Source: an uncultured Treponema sp.
GTDB taxonomy: Bacteria > Spirochaetota > Spirochaetia > Treponematales > Treponemataceae
Direction: 5' to 3'
Assembly: GCA_947167345.1 (NCBI GenBank)
Contig: CAMVHR010000032.1
Location: 1-36,296 of the forward strand
DNA length: 36,296 bases
Within the stretch, counting starts at the first letter, position 1. The number at the start of each line of letters is the position of its first letter. Below are positions 1 to 6,806 of the stretch, piece after piece. The notes beneath the pieces are model-generated. The model saw only the letters and a program-made list of their open reading frames with translations. It did no database searches and had not been told where the DNA came from. Both the position numbers and the translations under genes were made by a program.

Positions 1-7
1 AGGGAAA

Positions 8-139
8 CTGAGTCTGGCAATAAGCCAAGCTCAGTCTGGCAATAAGCCAAACTCAGTCTGGCAATAAGCCAAACTCAGTCTGGCAATAAGCCAAACTCAG
101 TCTGGCAATAAGCCAAACTCACTTTGCCAATAAGCCAAA
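8..139. repeat. 22-bp tandem repeat array, six copies
   Basis: Six contiguous 22-bp units begin at 8, 30, 52, 74, 96 and 118. Units 2-5 are essentially identical; the first and last are diverged. Each unit contains TGGC-aataa-GCCA, a 4-bp stem with a 5-nt loop. The period is not a multiple of three, so it is not a protein repeat. There are no spacers. The array may continue left of the window. The rest of 140-230 holds no gene; I see only a diverged partial copy of the unit and an 8-bp inverted repeat. Confidence 0.93.
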
Positions 140-230
140 GTTACAATGAAAATTGAGTCTGACAAATTAAGTAATTTTCAATAAAACTGGTAAAAATTCT
201 GCCCTCTAGTCCGACAAACATTCATTTGTA

Positions 231-279
231 GGAATAAAGACTAGCGTTTCCAGACGGAAGGAAAACACTAAATATGGGG
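231..279 (-). repeat. 49-bp hairpin repeat, copy 1
   Basis: Matches 857-905 without gaps at about 41 of 49 positions. Read on the minus strand it forms an imperfect hairpin followed by a short T-rich stretch, and it overlaps the stop codon of the DUF2442 gene. It could be an intrinsic terminator shared by both transcripts, or a recombination site of the integron attC kind. I could not find canonical RYYYAAC/GTTRRRY core boxes. Confidence 0.75.
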
Positions 280-525
280 TATATCAGTGGATTCAACACT
301 GTTATAATATAAGTCATCAGGACAGATATCCTGCCCGTCTGGCCATTCAATATTAAATCCGTTTGCTTTTACAGAAGAAAAATACGGTTTATCATGTAAT
401 TTCCCGAACCAAGAACCTTTAATATAGGGAGTTACATCAAAGGATTTCTTTTCACCATTATCAAATTCAAGGAGCAGTTTGTAATTATCCTTGGGAATTG
501 CTTTTATTACTGTCGGTCTTAACAT
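268..525 (-). CDS. DUF2442 family protein (likely partner of a toxin-antitoxin pair)
   Basis: An 85-residue protein. The N-terminal half, with alternating hydrophobic residues and FDNGEKKSFDVTPY, followed by WPDGQDICPDDLY, fits the DUF2442 family. The ATG at 525 follows a strong purine tract (AAGGGGG) at good spacing. It lies 10 nt downstream of the DUF4160 gene on the same strand, an arrangement widely seen for these two families and proposed to be a type II toxin-antitoxin unit. Which partner is the toxin cannot be told from sequence. Its stop lies inside hairpin-repeat copy 1. Confidence 0.8.
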   Translation of the reverse strand: MLRPTVIKAIPKDNYKLLLEFDNGEKKSFDVTPYIKGSWFGKLHDKPYFSSVKANGFNIEWPDGQDICPDDLYYNSVESTDIPHI

Positions 526-535
526 TCTTGCCCCC

Positions 536-802
536 TTATTTCAAAGGTTCAATTTTAAAGAACTGTTCTCCCTCTTCAAGGAGTTTCCAGTTTGCCATCA
601 GTTCTTCCTTATGAATTTCTATCCATGCTTCAACCAGCTTCTTTTTTGAAGACGAGATAGTTCCTTCTATCTGTTCTCCTTCCAGCGAAAAAACGGATTC
701 ATCATCACCACAGATTACATGAATATGAGGAAGATGATGCTTACCGCCTTTTTCACTTTGCATTCGGATTATGATTCCATAAAACATTGATAATACTGGC
801 AT
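536..802 (-). CDS. DUF4160 family protein (toxin-antitoxin-like)
   Basis: An 88-residue protein. The family signature is visible as KHHLPHIHV near residues 21-29 (H-x-PH-x-HV), followed by an acidic segment and a helical C-terminus (KKKLVEAWIEIHKEEL). The ATG at 802 has a GGAGG Shine-Dalgarno with 6-nt spacing, and an extended -10 (TGCTATAAT) lies just upstream. It is the first gene of a two-gene operon with DUF2442. The role as a toxin-antitoxin component is family-level inference. Confidence 0.8.
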   Translation of the reverse strand: MPVLSMFYGIIIRMQSEKGGKHHLPHIHVICGDDESVFSLEGEQIEGTISSSKKKLVEAWIEIHKEELMANWKLLEEGEQFFKIEPLK

Positions 803-820
803 TTGTTTCCTCCTGACCTC

Positions 821-829
821 ATTATAGCA
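821..829 (-). promoter_or_regulatory. Extended -10 promoter of the DUF4160/DUF2442 operon
   Basis: On the minus strand TGC-TATAAT is a perfect extended -10. The region 17 bp upstream (TATCAG) is a poor -35, which the TGn extension could compensate. The predicted leader is about 12 nt and carries the GGAGG site. Confidence 0.65.
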
Positions 830-856
830 CAGTTTTGCTTATCCTGATAACTTGTT

Positions 857-905
857 GGAATAAAAACTAGCGTTTTTAGACGGTCTGAAAACACTAGATG
901 TGGGG
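857..905 (-). repeat. 49-bp hairpin repeat, copy 2
   Basis: Contains two 15-nt arms, 868-882 and 884-898, that pair almost fully with G-T wobbles. On the minus strand a T-rich run follows the stem, so it can act as an intrinsic terminator for the transcript covering the Rhs tip and the membrane protein. It lies 626 bp from copy 1, exactly bracketing the DUF4160/DUF2442 pair. Confidence 0.78.
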
Positions 906-917
906 CTTGTATTCAAG

Positions 918-1145
918 CTATAATCTTTTATTAATAGCTTTCAGAATAAATGCCAGAGGCCCAACTAAACAAAAAGTTATCAAAATTATCGCAAGATTTT
1001 TATTTTTTACCACCATTACTAAAACATCAAATATTGTAGAAAAACCATAAAACTTATTTATTAGAAAAATAAGTATTGCCAAATAAAATAATGAGACAAA
1101 TATATCTACCACCAAGACTATAATATTTCTGAGATTGCTTTTCAT
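918..1145 (-). CDS. Small two-helix membrane protein, candidate immunity protein
   Basis: A 75-residue protein with two clear membrane segments (about 8-29 and 51-69) and Lys/Arg-rich ends. I do not recognise a family. It starts 3 nt after the stop codon of the Rhs tip fragment on the same strand, where Rhs loci normally carry the cognate immunity gene. A membrane-located immunity protein would fit a toxin acting at the inner membrane. This assignment rests on position only. Confidence 0.6.
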   Translation of the reverse strand: MKSNLRNIIVLVVDIFVSLFYLAILIFLINKFYGFSTIFDVLVMVVKNKNLAIILITFCLVGPLAFILKAINKRL

Positions 1146-1148
1146 AAA

Positions 1149-1781
1149 CTATTCAACTAATCTTCCTGCAAGTTCTTGACCGACACTAATAAATGCTTCT
1201 TTTACAGAGTTATCTGAAGATACTTGTTTTATAGTTGTTATTGTATTCCCCTCATCCAATGTAGAAAGTTTTACAAAGTTTTCTTTTATTGCTCCGCCTT
1301 CATGTTCAATTAATTTATTTGCACCAGGTGAGGTAAGCCCAGAAACAACTCCAGCTCCAATTGCTAAACCAACATTTAAGCCGAGGCCTTTATCTAATTT
1401 TTCATCATTCAAAGCATTATTTGCTACGGTACTTACGACACTTCCAGCAACATTTGCTGTTGAATTTACAATTCCATTAATGGTCTTGGACATTACCATT
1501 GCGTCTTTTATCGCTTTTACAGACCCCAATCCACCTGTTATGGCTCCTGTAACGGCACCACCTAAACCTGCGGTTACAACGGAGCCGACATCAACAGTTG
1601 TGACCGATTCTTTTAAGGATTTACCATGAGCCAAACCACTTATTACTTGTCCACCAAAATTAATAGCTGCACTTGAAACAAATCCAGTTATTGCTCCAAC
1701 AACAAACTGTGCAACTTTTCCATCAGGGTCTATATAGCGTACCGGATTATTTCCTGCATAGTGGTACAAATGGGAGTTTAC
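1149..1781 (-). pseudogene. 5'-truncated Rhs core end with variable C-terminal tip
   Basis: The reading frame opens just after a stop codon at 1782-1784. Its first residues run into YHYAGNNPVRYIDPDGK, the conserved end of the Rhs repeat-associated core, followed by about 190 variable residues rich in Gly, Ala and Val. Full Rhs proteins are over 1000 residues, and none of the preceding repeats is present, so this is an orphan tip. The only in-frame start near the front is TTG at 1769 and it lacks a ribosome binding site. The tip may act as a reservoir for recombination into an intact rhs gene elsewhere. I cannot assign the toxin chemistry. Confidence 0.75.
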
Positions 1782-1830
1782 CTAACTACTGGCTATCAAA
1801 GAACAAAAGTTCCCTAAGTATCAGCCATAA

Positions 1831-1989
1831 AGGAATGAATGTCAAGCACAAAAGAAGATTATACCGCTGTCAAACGAAGAAGTCAAATACGGACTGTATG
1901 AAAATCTTGTTCCGCTTTATGCAGGCTACGAGGAAAAAACTGGCAATATCGAGGTTCTCAACTTTTCGATAAAACTTCATAGAAACTAA
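1831..1989 (+). pseudogene. Possible gene remnant without a start codon
   Basis: A 52-codon open frame follows a stop at 1828-1830 and ends in TAA at 1987-1989. Its sequence (for example EEVKYGLYENLVPLYAGYEE) has ordinary protein composition, unlike a random shadow frame. There is no ATG, GTG or TTG with a ribosome binding site. It is probably the 3' remnant of a gene lost at the accessory/core boundary. Family unknown. Confidence 0.25.
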
Positions 1990-1994
1990 TGATG

Positions 1995-2023
1995 TTGACA
2001 TCTGTAAGGTAAATTCTTAGAAT
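1995..2023 (+). promoter_or_regulatory. Sigma70-like promoter of the acyltransferase gene
   Basis: TTGACA (1995-2000), a 17-bp spacer and TAGAAT (2018-2023). Only 8 nt separate the -10 from the ATG at 2032, so the mRNA would have almost no leader. Confidence 0.8.
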
Positions 2024-2031
2024 ATGCAGTT

Positions 2032-2931
2032 ATGGAAAAGCAGTCCCTTATAGAACGATATAAAGATATGTTTAAGCAGCTGGCAACAATGTCTCATGCT
2101 GCTGCAAAGATTGATGAGACTAATGTTTATCAGCCTGCCAATCCTGATACGCGCCGTTTGATGGATCAGCTTGTTAAAGAAAACCTTCTTCCTGAAAGCC
2201 GTCTTGGCGGCATTGAGAACTTTGAGAACTTCTATGATCAGATTCAGGCTGGCAAAAGCGGCTTGATCCTTATGGAGCACTATTCCAATACTGATTTGCC
2301 TGTGCTCTGCTATATGCTGGAACATTCCGGTAATGAAAAGCTTTCAAAGCTTTCAAAGCGAATCGTTGCAATTGCTGGCATGAAGCTTAATGAAGACAGT
2401 CCTGTGGTCCGTTCTTTTGCGGAAAGCTTTACTCGTGTCGTCATATATCCTACAAGAAGCCTGTCCAAGAATGAGGAGAATGCAGAGTCTGAAGAAGAGG
2501 CAAAGCAGGAAGAACTTAGGGCTCGTAAAATAAATCTTGCCGCCATGCATGCCATGGACGACTGTAAGAAAAGGGGCGAAGCCATCCTTGTATTCCCTTC
2601 CGGTACACGATACCGCCCCGGACACCCGGAAACAAAAAAAGGCCTTCGCGAGATAGACAGCTATCTGCGACTGTTTGATATTGTAATTTTGGTAAGCATT
2701 AACGGTCTTATGCTTGAATTGCAGGACGAAAACATGCTGAACGATTTGATTGCGCCGGCAAAAATGCTTTGTTCTGCAAGTCCTGTAATAGAATGTAAGC
2801 CTTTTAGAAAAGAATATATGGCATCCCTTCCAAAAGACGAAGCGGATCCAAAACAGAAAATGATTGACCATGTTATGGACATGCTGCAGGAACAGCATGA
2901 CAAGTACGAGGTTGAGCAGAATTCTCTGTAG
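2032..2931 (+). CDS. Glycerophospholipid acyltransferase-like protein
   Basis: A 299-residue protein with the two key blocks of the PlsB/PlsC acyltransferase superfamily. HYSNTD at 83-88 is the catalytic H-x4-D box. FPSGTRYRPG at 188-197 corresponds to the substrate-binding FPEGTRS block. The expected product is an acylated glycerol phosphate for membrane lipid synthesis, acting at the cytoplasmic face. I see no obvious transmembrane segment. The G-T-R-Y-R-P form resembles glycerol-3-phosphate acyltransferases as much as lysophosphatidate acyltransferases, so the exact acceptor is open. An acidic and Lys-rich stretch at 145-165 looks like a surface insertion. It is monocistronic and converges with the HD-GYP gene. 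Confidence 0.78.
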   Translation: MEKQSLIERYKDMFKQLATMSHAAAKIDETNVYQPANPDTRRLMDQLVKENLLPESRLGGIENFENFYDQIQAGKSGLILMEHYSNTDLPVLCYMLEHSGNEKLSKLSKRIVAIAGMKLNEDSPVVRSFAESFTRVVIYPTRSLSKNEENAESEEEAKQEELRARKINLAAMHAMDDCKKRGEAILVFPSGTRYRPGHPETKKGLREIDSYLRLFDIVILVSINGLMLELQDENMLNDLIAPAKMLCSASPVIECKPFRKEYMASLPKDEADPKQKMIDHVMDMLQEQHDKYEVEQNSL

Positions 2932-2938
2932 TTTTATA

Positions 2939-2960
2939 CTCCCTTAAGATTCTGAGGGAG
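2939..2960. terminator. Weak hairpin between convergent genes
   Basis: CTCCCTTA and TGAGGGAG (one wobble) form an 8-bp stem with a 6-nt loop. It begins 8 nt after the acyltransferase stop and overlaps the HD-GYP stop. No long T-run follows on either strand, so termination would be partial. Confidence 0.45.
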
Positions 2961-4548
2961 TTGTCTGCTCTTGTTTTTCTTCCTGCAAAAACTCTAAAAG
3001 GGCATCAAGCATTTCACGCTTGTAGTGTATGTCTACATTTTTTTCCATTTCCTGCATGATTATTTCCTTGCTCAAGGCCTTTCTGTAAGGGCGGTCGGTA
3101 TTTAGGGCATCAAAAATGTCGGCACAGCTTATAATCATTGCCTCTTCCGGGAATTCTCCTTCTTTTTTGTGGTGGTATCCAGAGCCATTTAATGTTTCGT
3201 GATGGTATCGTACAAAATCCTTTACATCCTTAAAGAACGGGTTCACTGAAAGAATTCTGTATCCTATTTCCGTATGGCTCTTGATTGCATTGAATTCGTC
3301 ATCGTTAAGCCGACCTGGTTTGTTTATGATTGCATCTGCAATGCCGATTTTTCCAATGTCGTGAAGCATTGCCGCATATCGTATGTAATGAAGCTTGTCT
3401 TCGGGATATCCCAGTTTTTTTGCAATTGCAACGGAATATTTTGTGACTCTCTCGGAATGTCCTTCTGTGTAAGAATCCTTTGCTTCGAGTGCACGCGTAA
3501 GTGATTCAACCATGTTGAAGTTGCTTGCATCAAGTTTTGCAAACAGCTGCCTGTTTGTTATTTCACTTGCTATAAAGGCTGCCGCAATTTCCAGCATATA
3601 TCTGTGTTCGACACTGAATGTCTTTTTGTTGTTCTTGCTTCTTACAAGAGTTATGACTCCCAGTTTTGTCTTTTCGTTTCCGAATGGAGCGCTTATGAAA
3701 GAGCCATCAATAAATTTTTCTTCCCTAAGTATGGAATATGAAGGGTGCAGTACTCTGTTCGGAACAAAGATTGATTTTCCCCCTTCAAAAACTTGCCCAG
3801 AAATTCCTTGTCCGGGGCAAAGTTCCGACACCTTTCTGTTTATGTTTTTAGTGACGAAAGGATAAAGGACGTTCCTGTCTTCGTCAAATGCGTAGGCAAT
3901 GCCTTTGTCAAAATGGATCTGCGTTGCGAGGTCATTGAGCATTTCATCGTAAACCTTTTTGAGTGAATCATGCCTTTGCAGGACAAACGGATATTGCGTC
4001 ATCTGTAAAAGTTCGCGCTGTCTTTTGTCGGCAATGGACGCTGCGTACAGGCTGACCTTAAGTCTGGCAGAAAGATTGTTGAGGAATGTAATGTTTTCTG
4101 GCGTGATTGAGACCGGCAGATCGTCAGATTTTTCGCATATAAGGATGAATGCAAGCAAATCAAATCCGTGGACAATAGGTACTATTACTTGTCCCTTGTA
4201 TGCAGACTTTAATATTTCGGCAATTATTGGATCGTCTATTTGAAAATCGGAAAAAAACTTTTCCAGAGAAATGCTTTCACTGACCATGGAAAGACATCCT
4301 GTCAGTATGGAATCGTCTGGAATGGAAATTACGCCTTCTTTGTCTATTTCCCTGTATTCGTGATATTCCTTTGTGTGGTAGAATATACGCGCTGAAACAG
4401 TGGGTATGGTATTTTCGATTAGTGAAATGACAGACTGAATCAATCCTATGGTTGTTGTCCAGTTGTCCAGTGCGTCCATATCGAACTTTTCGTTCATCGA
4501 AGAAATGTTAAAATCCATGTCAATGTCTTCTGTTGCAATCGCTTCCAT
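2944..4548 (-). CDS. GAF and HD-GYP domain signalling protein (cyclic-di-GMP phosphodiesterase-like)
   Basis: 534 residues. The N-terminal 180 residues form a diverged sensor-like region. A GAF domain follows at about 190-335 (GQGISGQVFEGGKSIFVPN), then an HD-GYP domain at about 345-520. HD metal ligands are visible: HSER at 364-367, LHDIGKIG at 395-402 with H396/D397, H425 and HH at 449-450. The hallmark HHExxDGxGYP is altered to HHETLNGSGYH (449-459), so the Asp is Asn and the Pro is His. The HD core looks intact, so hydrolysis of cyclic-di-GMP is plausible but not certain. No membrane segment is seen. It is divergent from the small RNA at 4648. Confidence 0.85.
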   Translation of the reverse strand: MEAIATEDIDMDFNISSMNEKFDMDALDNWTTTIGLIQSVISLIENTIPTVSARIFYHTKEYHEYREIDKEGVISIPDDSILTGCLSMVSESISLEKFFSDFQIDDPIIAEILKSAYKGQVIVPIVHGFDLLAFILICEKSDDLPVSITPENITFLNNLSARLKVSLYAASIADKRQRELLQMTQYPFVLQRHDSLKKVYDEMLNDLATQIHFDKGIAYAFDEDRNVLYPFVTKNINRKVSELCPGQGISGQVFEGGKSIFVPNRVLHPSYSILREEKFIDGSFISAPFGNEKTKLGVITLVRSKNNKKTFSVEHRYMLEIAAAFIASEITNRQLFAKLDASNFNMVESLTRALEAKDSYTEGHSERVTKYSVAIAKKLGYPEDKLHYIRYAAMLHDIGKIGIADAIINKPGRLNDDEFNAIKSHTEIGYRILSVNPFFKDVKDFVRYHHETLNGSGYHHKKEGEFPEEAMIISCADIFDALNTDRPYRKALSKEIIMQEMEKNVDIHYKREMLDALLEFLQEEKQEQTTPSES

Positions 4549-4556
4549 AATATAAC

Positions 4557-4586
4557 ATTATATAATATGAATGGCGATTATTGCAA
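4557..4586 (-). promoter_or_regulatory. Promoter of the HD-GYP gene
   Basis: On the minus strand TTGCAA (4586-4581), an 18-bp spacer and a perfect TATAAT (4562-4557) lie 8 nt before the ATG at 4548. No Shine-Dalgarno is present. It is back to back with the small-RNA promoter. Confidence 0.6.
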
Positions 4587-4613
4587 AATAAAAAGAAAAA
4601 AATATTATTTTTA

Positions 4614-4642
4614 TTGACATAATTTTTTTTTTACGATAGAAT
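4614..4642 (+). promoter_or_regulatory. Near-consensus sigma70 promoter of the small RNA
   Basis: TTGACA (4614-4619), a 17-bp spacer containing a T-tract, and TAGAAT (4637-4642). The predicted start is near 4648-4650. The nearest annotated plus-strand gene is more than 1.5 kb downstream and an intrinsic terminator comes first, so the product is a short RNA. Confidence 0.82.
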
Positions 4643-4647
4643 AATAA

Positions 4648-4738
4648 TCAGCTTGTAAATAAGCTGATAAACTCTCTCCGATTTGTCCGAAAGGACAGTA
4701 AGTGCTAGGGGCTTGTGCTTCTAGCACTTATCTTTTTT
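4648..4738 (+). ncRNA. Unidentified structured small RNA, about 90 nt
   Basis: Bounded by a strong promoter and an intrinsic terminator. Hairpin 1: TCAGCTT/AAGCTGA (4648-4654 with 4661-4667), 7 bp with a 6-nt loop. An unpaired pyrimidine tract, CTCTCTCC, spans 4672-4679. Hairpin 2: TGTCC-GAAA-GGACA (4684-4697), with a GNRA tetraloop. Hairpin 3 is the terminator. The frame is not coding. The exposed CTCTCTCC is complementary to GGAG-type Shine-Dalgarno sequences, as in small RNAs that block translation. I compared it mentally with 4.5S, 6S, tmRNA and cyclic-di-GMP riboswitch patterns and saw no match. Confidence 0.72.
4699..4738 (+). terminator. Intrinsic terminator of the small RNA
   Basis: Perfect 10-bp stem TAAGTGCTAG/CTAGCACTTA (4699-4708 with 4721-4730), a 12-nt loop, then TCTTTTTT. 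It points rightward and ends at the stop codon of the convergent radical SAM gene. Confidence 0.9.
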
Positions 4739-5714
4739 AAACGAATCCTTCCTTCCAGTGCCATACAGGGGTTGCAAGACTGTTGCTGAATGGTTGTGTC
4801 CTGTTGAAATCCGGCAGCCAGCTTGTATCATCACTTAAATCCTGATAGAACAGATAGTCAAAATCGTATTCGTCGATTATGTTTCTCAGTTCTATGTCTT
4901 CTTCTGAATTTACAAGTCTGTTTTGAAAAGCCGTAATCTCTTTTGTAAAAGGAACTGGGGTGTATTGTGACATGAGCGAAATGCAGCTTTTTGTGTCTGC
5001 AAATTTTTTAAGCCAGTCTAGAGTCATTTTTGTGTCTGCCATTCTGCCTGGTAAAAAAAGATGCCGTATTATCACGCCAGAAAGCATTTTTTCCCTTGTT
5101 TTGCCTTTTTGCGTTACTTCTATGATGTTCATGGGACTTGTGGCAATCATCCATCGGATGGCTTTTTTTGCAACAGAAGGGTAATCTTCCGCCGCAAAAA
5201 GTTCCTTGCTCATTAAGGAATTCAGCGTTTTCAGATCCGGCAGCCAGATGTCGACCAGTCCTTTCAAAAGTTCCAGGGATTCTACGCTTTCGTATGCACT
5301 TGAATTCCATGCGAATGGAATTATTATGCCGTTAGCCTTTGCATGGCGGATGTAGTCTGCAATTACAGGAATGTGATGGCTTCCGGTGATCAGGTTGATG
5401 TTTTCTGCACCTTTTTCCTGAAGCTTAATGCACATCTTCAAAAATTCATCCTTAGAGACTTCTTTTCCCATGCCCTGCTGTGAAATTTGATAGTTCTGGC
5501 AGAAAGAACAGCGGAGTGTACATCCTGTAAAGAATATTGTACCGCTGCCCGAAAATACCGTGACAAGAGGTTCTTCTCCGAAGTGAAGGCATGCCGTTGC
5601 TATCCTTAGTTCATCAGTTTCGCGGCAAAAACCTTTGCTTTGATTTCTGTTTACTGCACATTTTCTGGGACATTGAGTGCAGGGGGTGTAAAGATTGTTG
5701 TTCATATAAGTCAA
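4737..5714 (-). CDS. Radical SAM protein, PflA-like (COG1313/PflX type)
   Basis: 325 residues. An N-terminal Cys set (C12, C15, C19, C30) precedes the radical SAM motif C65-x3-C69-x2-C72 (GCTLRCSFCQ), which would bind a 4Fe-4S cluster and S-adenosylmethionine. This order is typical of the uncharacterised relatives of pyruvate formate-lyase activating enzyme. The substrate is unknown. The start is either TTG at 5714, overlapping the previous stop as TTGA and preceded by AAAAGG, or ATG at 5705. Translational coupling with the upstream hypothetical gene is likely. Confidence 0.85.
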   Translation of the reverse strand: MTYMNNNLYTPCTQCPRKCAVNRNQSKGFCRETDELRIATACLHFGEEPLVTVFSGSGTIFFTGCTLRCSFCQNYQISQQGMGKEVSKDEFLKMCIKLQEKGAENINLITGSHHIPVIADYIRHAKANGIIIPFAWNSSAYESVESLELLKGLVDIWLPDLKTLNSLMSKELFAAEDYPSVAKKAIRWMIATSPMNIIEVTQKGKTREKMLSGVIIRHLFLPGRMADTKMTLDWLKKFADTKSCISLMSQYTPVPFTKEITAFQNRLVNSEEDIELRNIIDEYDFDYLFYQDLSDDTSWLPDFNRTQPFSNSLATPVWHWKEGFV

Positions 5715-6115
5715 AAAGCCTTTTTGTCAAGAAATATTGTCATGAGTGAATTCAATGTTTCTATGGGGATGTCTTCTGCTTCGGCATTTACTGTTTCGCA
5801 CAGGTTCTGCCAGTCTTCGTCGGTAAGAATGTCCGTGTCTTCAGGTTCTCCGTCAAGAATGCCCTGTAATGCTGCAAGACGGTTTATGTTGTCATCGGAC
5901 GGTTCGTTTTTTATGTCCATGCTGGTACGGATGTATGTGTCATTCCAGTAGTCTGCAAAGGAGTTTGCAAGTGATGAAACCGTTCTGTTTGTCTTGGTAA
6001 AAAGGTCCTTGATTTGCTCACAGACTTTTTCACCGTCATAATTATTGCCATGTTCCGCACGATAATGTTTTTTTATCTTTTCAATGTCGGAAACAAGTTT
6101 CTGAATATTGTCCAT
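5711..6115 (-). CDS. Hypothetical cytoplasmic protein
   Basis: 134 residues, acidic and mostly helical by composition, with no signal peptide or membrane segment and no family I recognise. It is the first gene of a two-gene transcript and overlaps the radical SAM gene by 4 nt, so the two may act together. The ATG at 6115 lies 8 nt after a perfect TATAAT and has no Shine-Dalgarno. Confidence 0.75.
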   Translation of the reverse strand: MDNIQKLVSDIEKIKKHYRAEHGNNYDGEKVCEQIKDLFTKTNRTVSSLANSFADYWNDTYIRTSMDIKNEPSDDNINRLAALQGILDGEPEDTDILTDEDWQNLCETVNAEAEDIPIETLNSLMTIFLDKKAF

Positions 6116-6123
6116 ACTTGTGC

Positions 6124-6153
6124 ATTATAATGGAAGATAAAGCTTTGGTACAA
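6124..6153 (-). promoter_or_regulatory. Promoter of the hypothetical/radical SAM operon
   Basis: On the minus strand TTGTAC (6153-6148), an 18-bp spacer and TATAAT (6129-6124) lie 8 nt upstream of the ATG at 6115. Confidence 0.6.
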
Positions 6154-6227
6154 GTGAACGGAGAAAGCAATTTGAATGACAATCTGCAACCGGTTGCCTT
6201 TTATTTTAATATTCACGAGATTTTATC

Positions 6228-6256
6228 TTGACAATTTCACAGAGTAAACTTAATAT
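6228..6256 (+). promoter_or_regulatory. Promoter of the EIIA gene
   Basis: TTGACA (6228-6233), a 17-bp spacer and TAATAT (6251-6256), 7 nt before ATG 6264. The TTG of this -35 also opens the longer reading frame, which argues against a start there. Confidence 0.75.
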
Positions 6257-6263
6257 AAAAGGT

Positions 6264-6710
6264 ATGGACTTAAGAACTGTTTTAACACTTGATACTGTAG
6301 ATCTCCATTTAAAGGGAACTACAAAAGAAGAAATTATTGATGAATTGCTGGACGTTCTCGTAAAAGCAGGGAAAGTAACAGATAAAGAAGCTGCAAAAGA
6401 ATGTGTGCTTGATCGTGAACGCAAAATGTCTACCGGTATGAAACATGGTATTGCTATTCCTCACGGAAAGACAGATTCTGTTTCAGATTTGGTTGCATGT
6501 ATTGGAATTTCAGATAACCCTGTTGATTTTGACAGCCTTGATCAGGAGCCGTGCCGCATATTTATTATGACTCTTTCACCTGTAAATAAGACTGGTCCCC
6601 ATCTTCAGTTTTTGGCAGAAGTAAGTCTTTTGTTTAAATCTGCTGACAAGCGCACACAAATCCTTACTACACAGGATAAAGCTGAAGTTATTAAGGTGTT
6701 GACAGAATAG
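6264..6710 (+). CDS. ptsN: PTS EIIA domain protein, PtsN-like
   Basis: 148 residues from ATG 6264, a single EIIA domain of the fructose/nitrogen type. The phospho-accepting histidine is H67 in GIAIPHGK. The N-terminus LKGTTKEEIIDELLDVL is typical of the family. The frame stays open up to TTG at 6228, but those 12 extra residues are not family-like and lie inside the promoter. Stand-alone EIIA proteins usually regulate other systems by their phosphorylation state rather than transport sugar. No transporter EIIB or EIIC gene is adjacent, which supports a regulatory role. It appears monocistronic. Confidence 0.85.
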   Translation: MDLRTVLTLDTVDLHLKGTTKEEIIDELLDVLVKAGKVTDKEAAKECVLDRERKMSTGMKHGIAIPHGKTDSVSDLVACIGISDNPVDFDSLDQEPCRIFIMTLSPVNKTGPHLQFLAEVSLLFKSADKRTQILTTQDKAEVIKVLTE

Positions 6711-6754
6711 TTCATTCTGATTTTTTTACTAAAATTTCTTTTATTTTTCTTTAT

Positions 6755-6806
6755 GCAAAAACTCTTCCGTATAATTGGTACATTAAGGAAGAGTTTTTGC
6801 TATTTT
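6755..6806. terminator. Perfect 14-bp inverted repeat, probable terminator
   Basis: GCAAAAACTCTTCC (6755-6768) and its exact reverse complement (6787-6800) enclose an 18-nt loop, followed by TATTTT. It lies 44 nt after the EIIA stop and just before the next promoter. The loop contains TATAAT. Confidence 0.6.

Noticed and set aside
8..139. Possible CRISPR array
   Set aside because: The 22-bp units are directly adjacent with no unique spacers, and no cas gene is in the window.
231..905. Firm call of an integron attC site
   Set aside because: The repeats have the right placement, but I could not find the canonical core boxes and no intI gene is in the window, so this is kept only as a hypothesis.
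1673..1972. 99-codon plus-strand frame over the Rhs tip and its left flank
   Set aside because: The first half is antisense to the Rhs core and composition is shadow-like; the neighbouring frame ending at 1989 looks more like a true remnant.
4648..4738. 4.5S signal-recognition RNA or a cyclic-di-GMP riboswitch
   Set aside because: The GAAA-capped stem recalls both, but the asymmetric bulge and GGAA cap of 4.5S RNA are missing. It is also too short for the riboswitch, and no gene follows in the same transcript.
6228..6263. TTG start for the EIIA gene
   Set aside because: The TTG is part of a TTGACA -35 box and the added residues do not resemble the family N-terminus.
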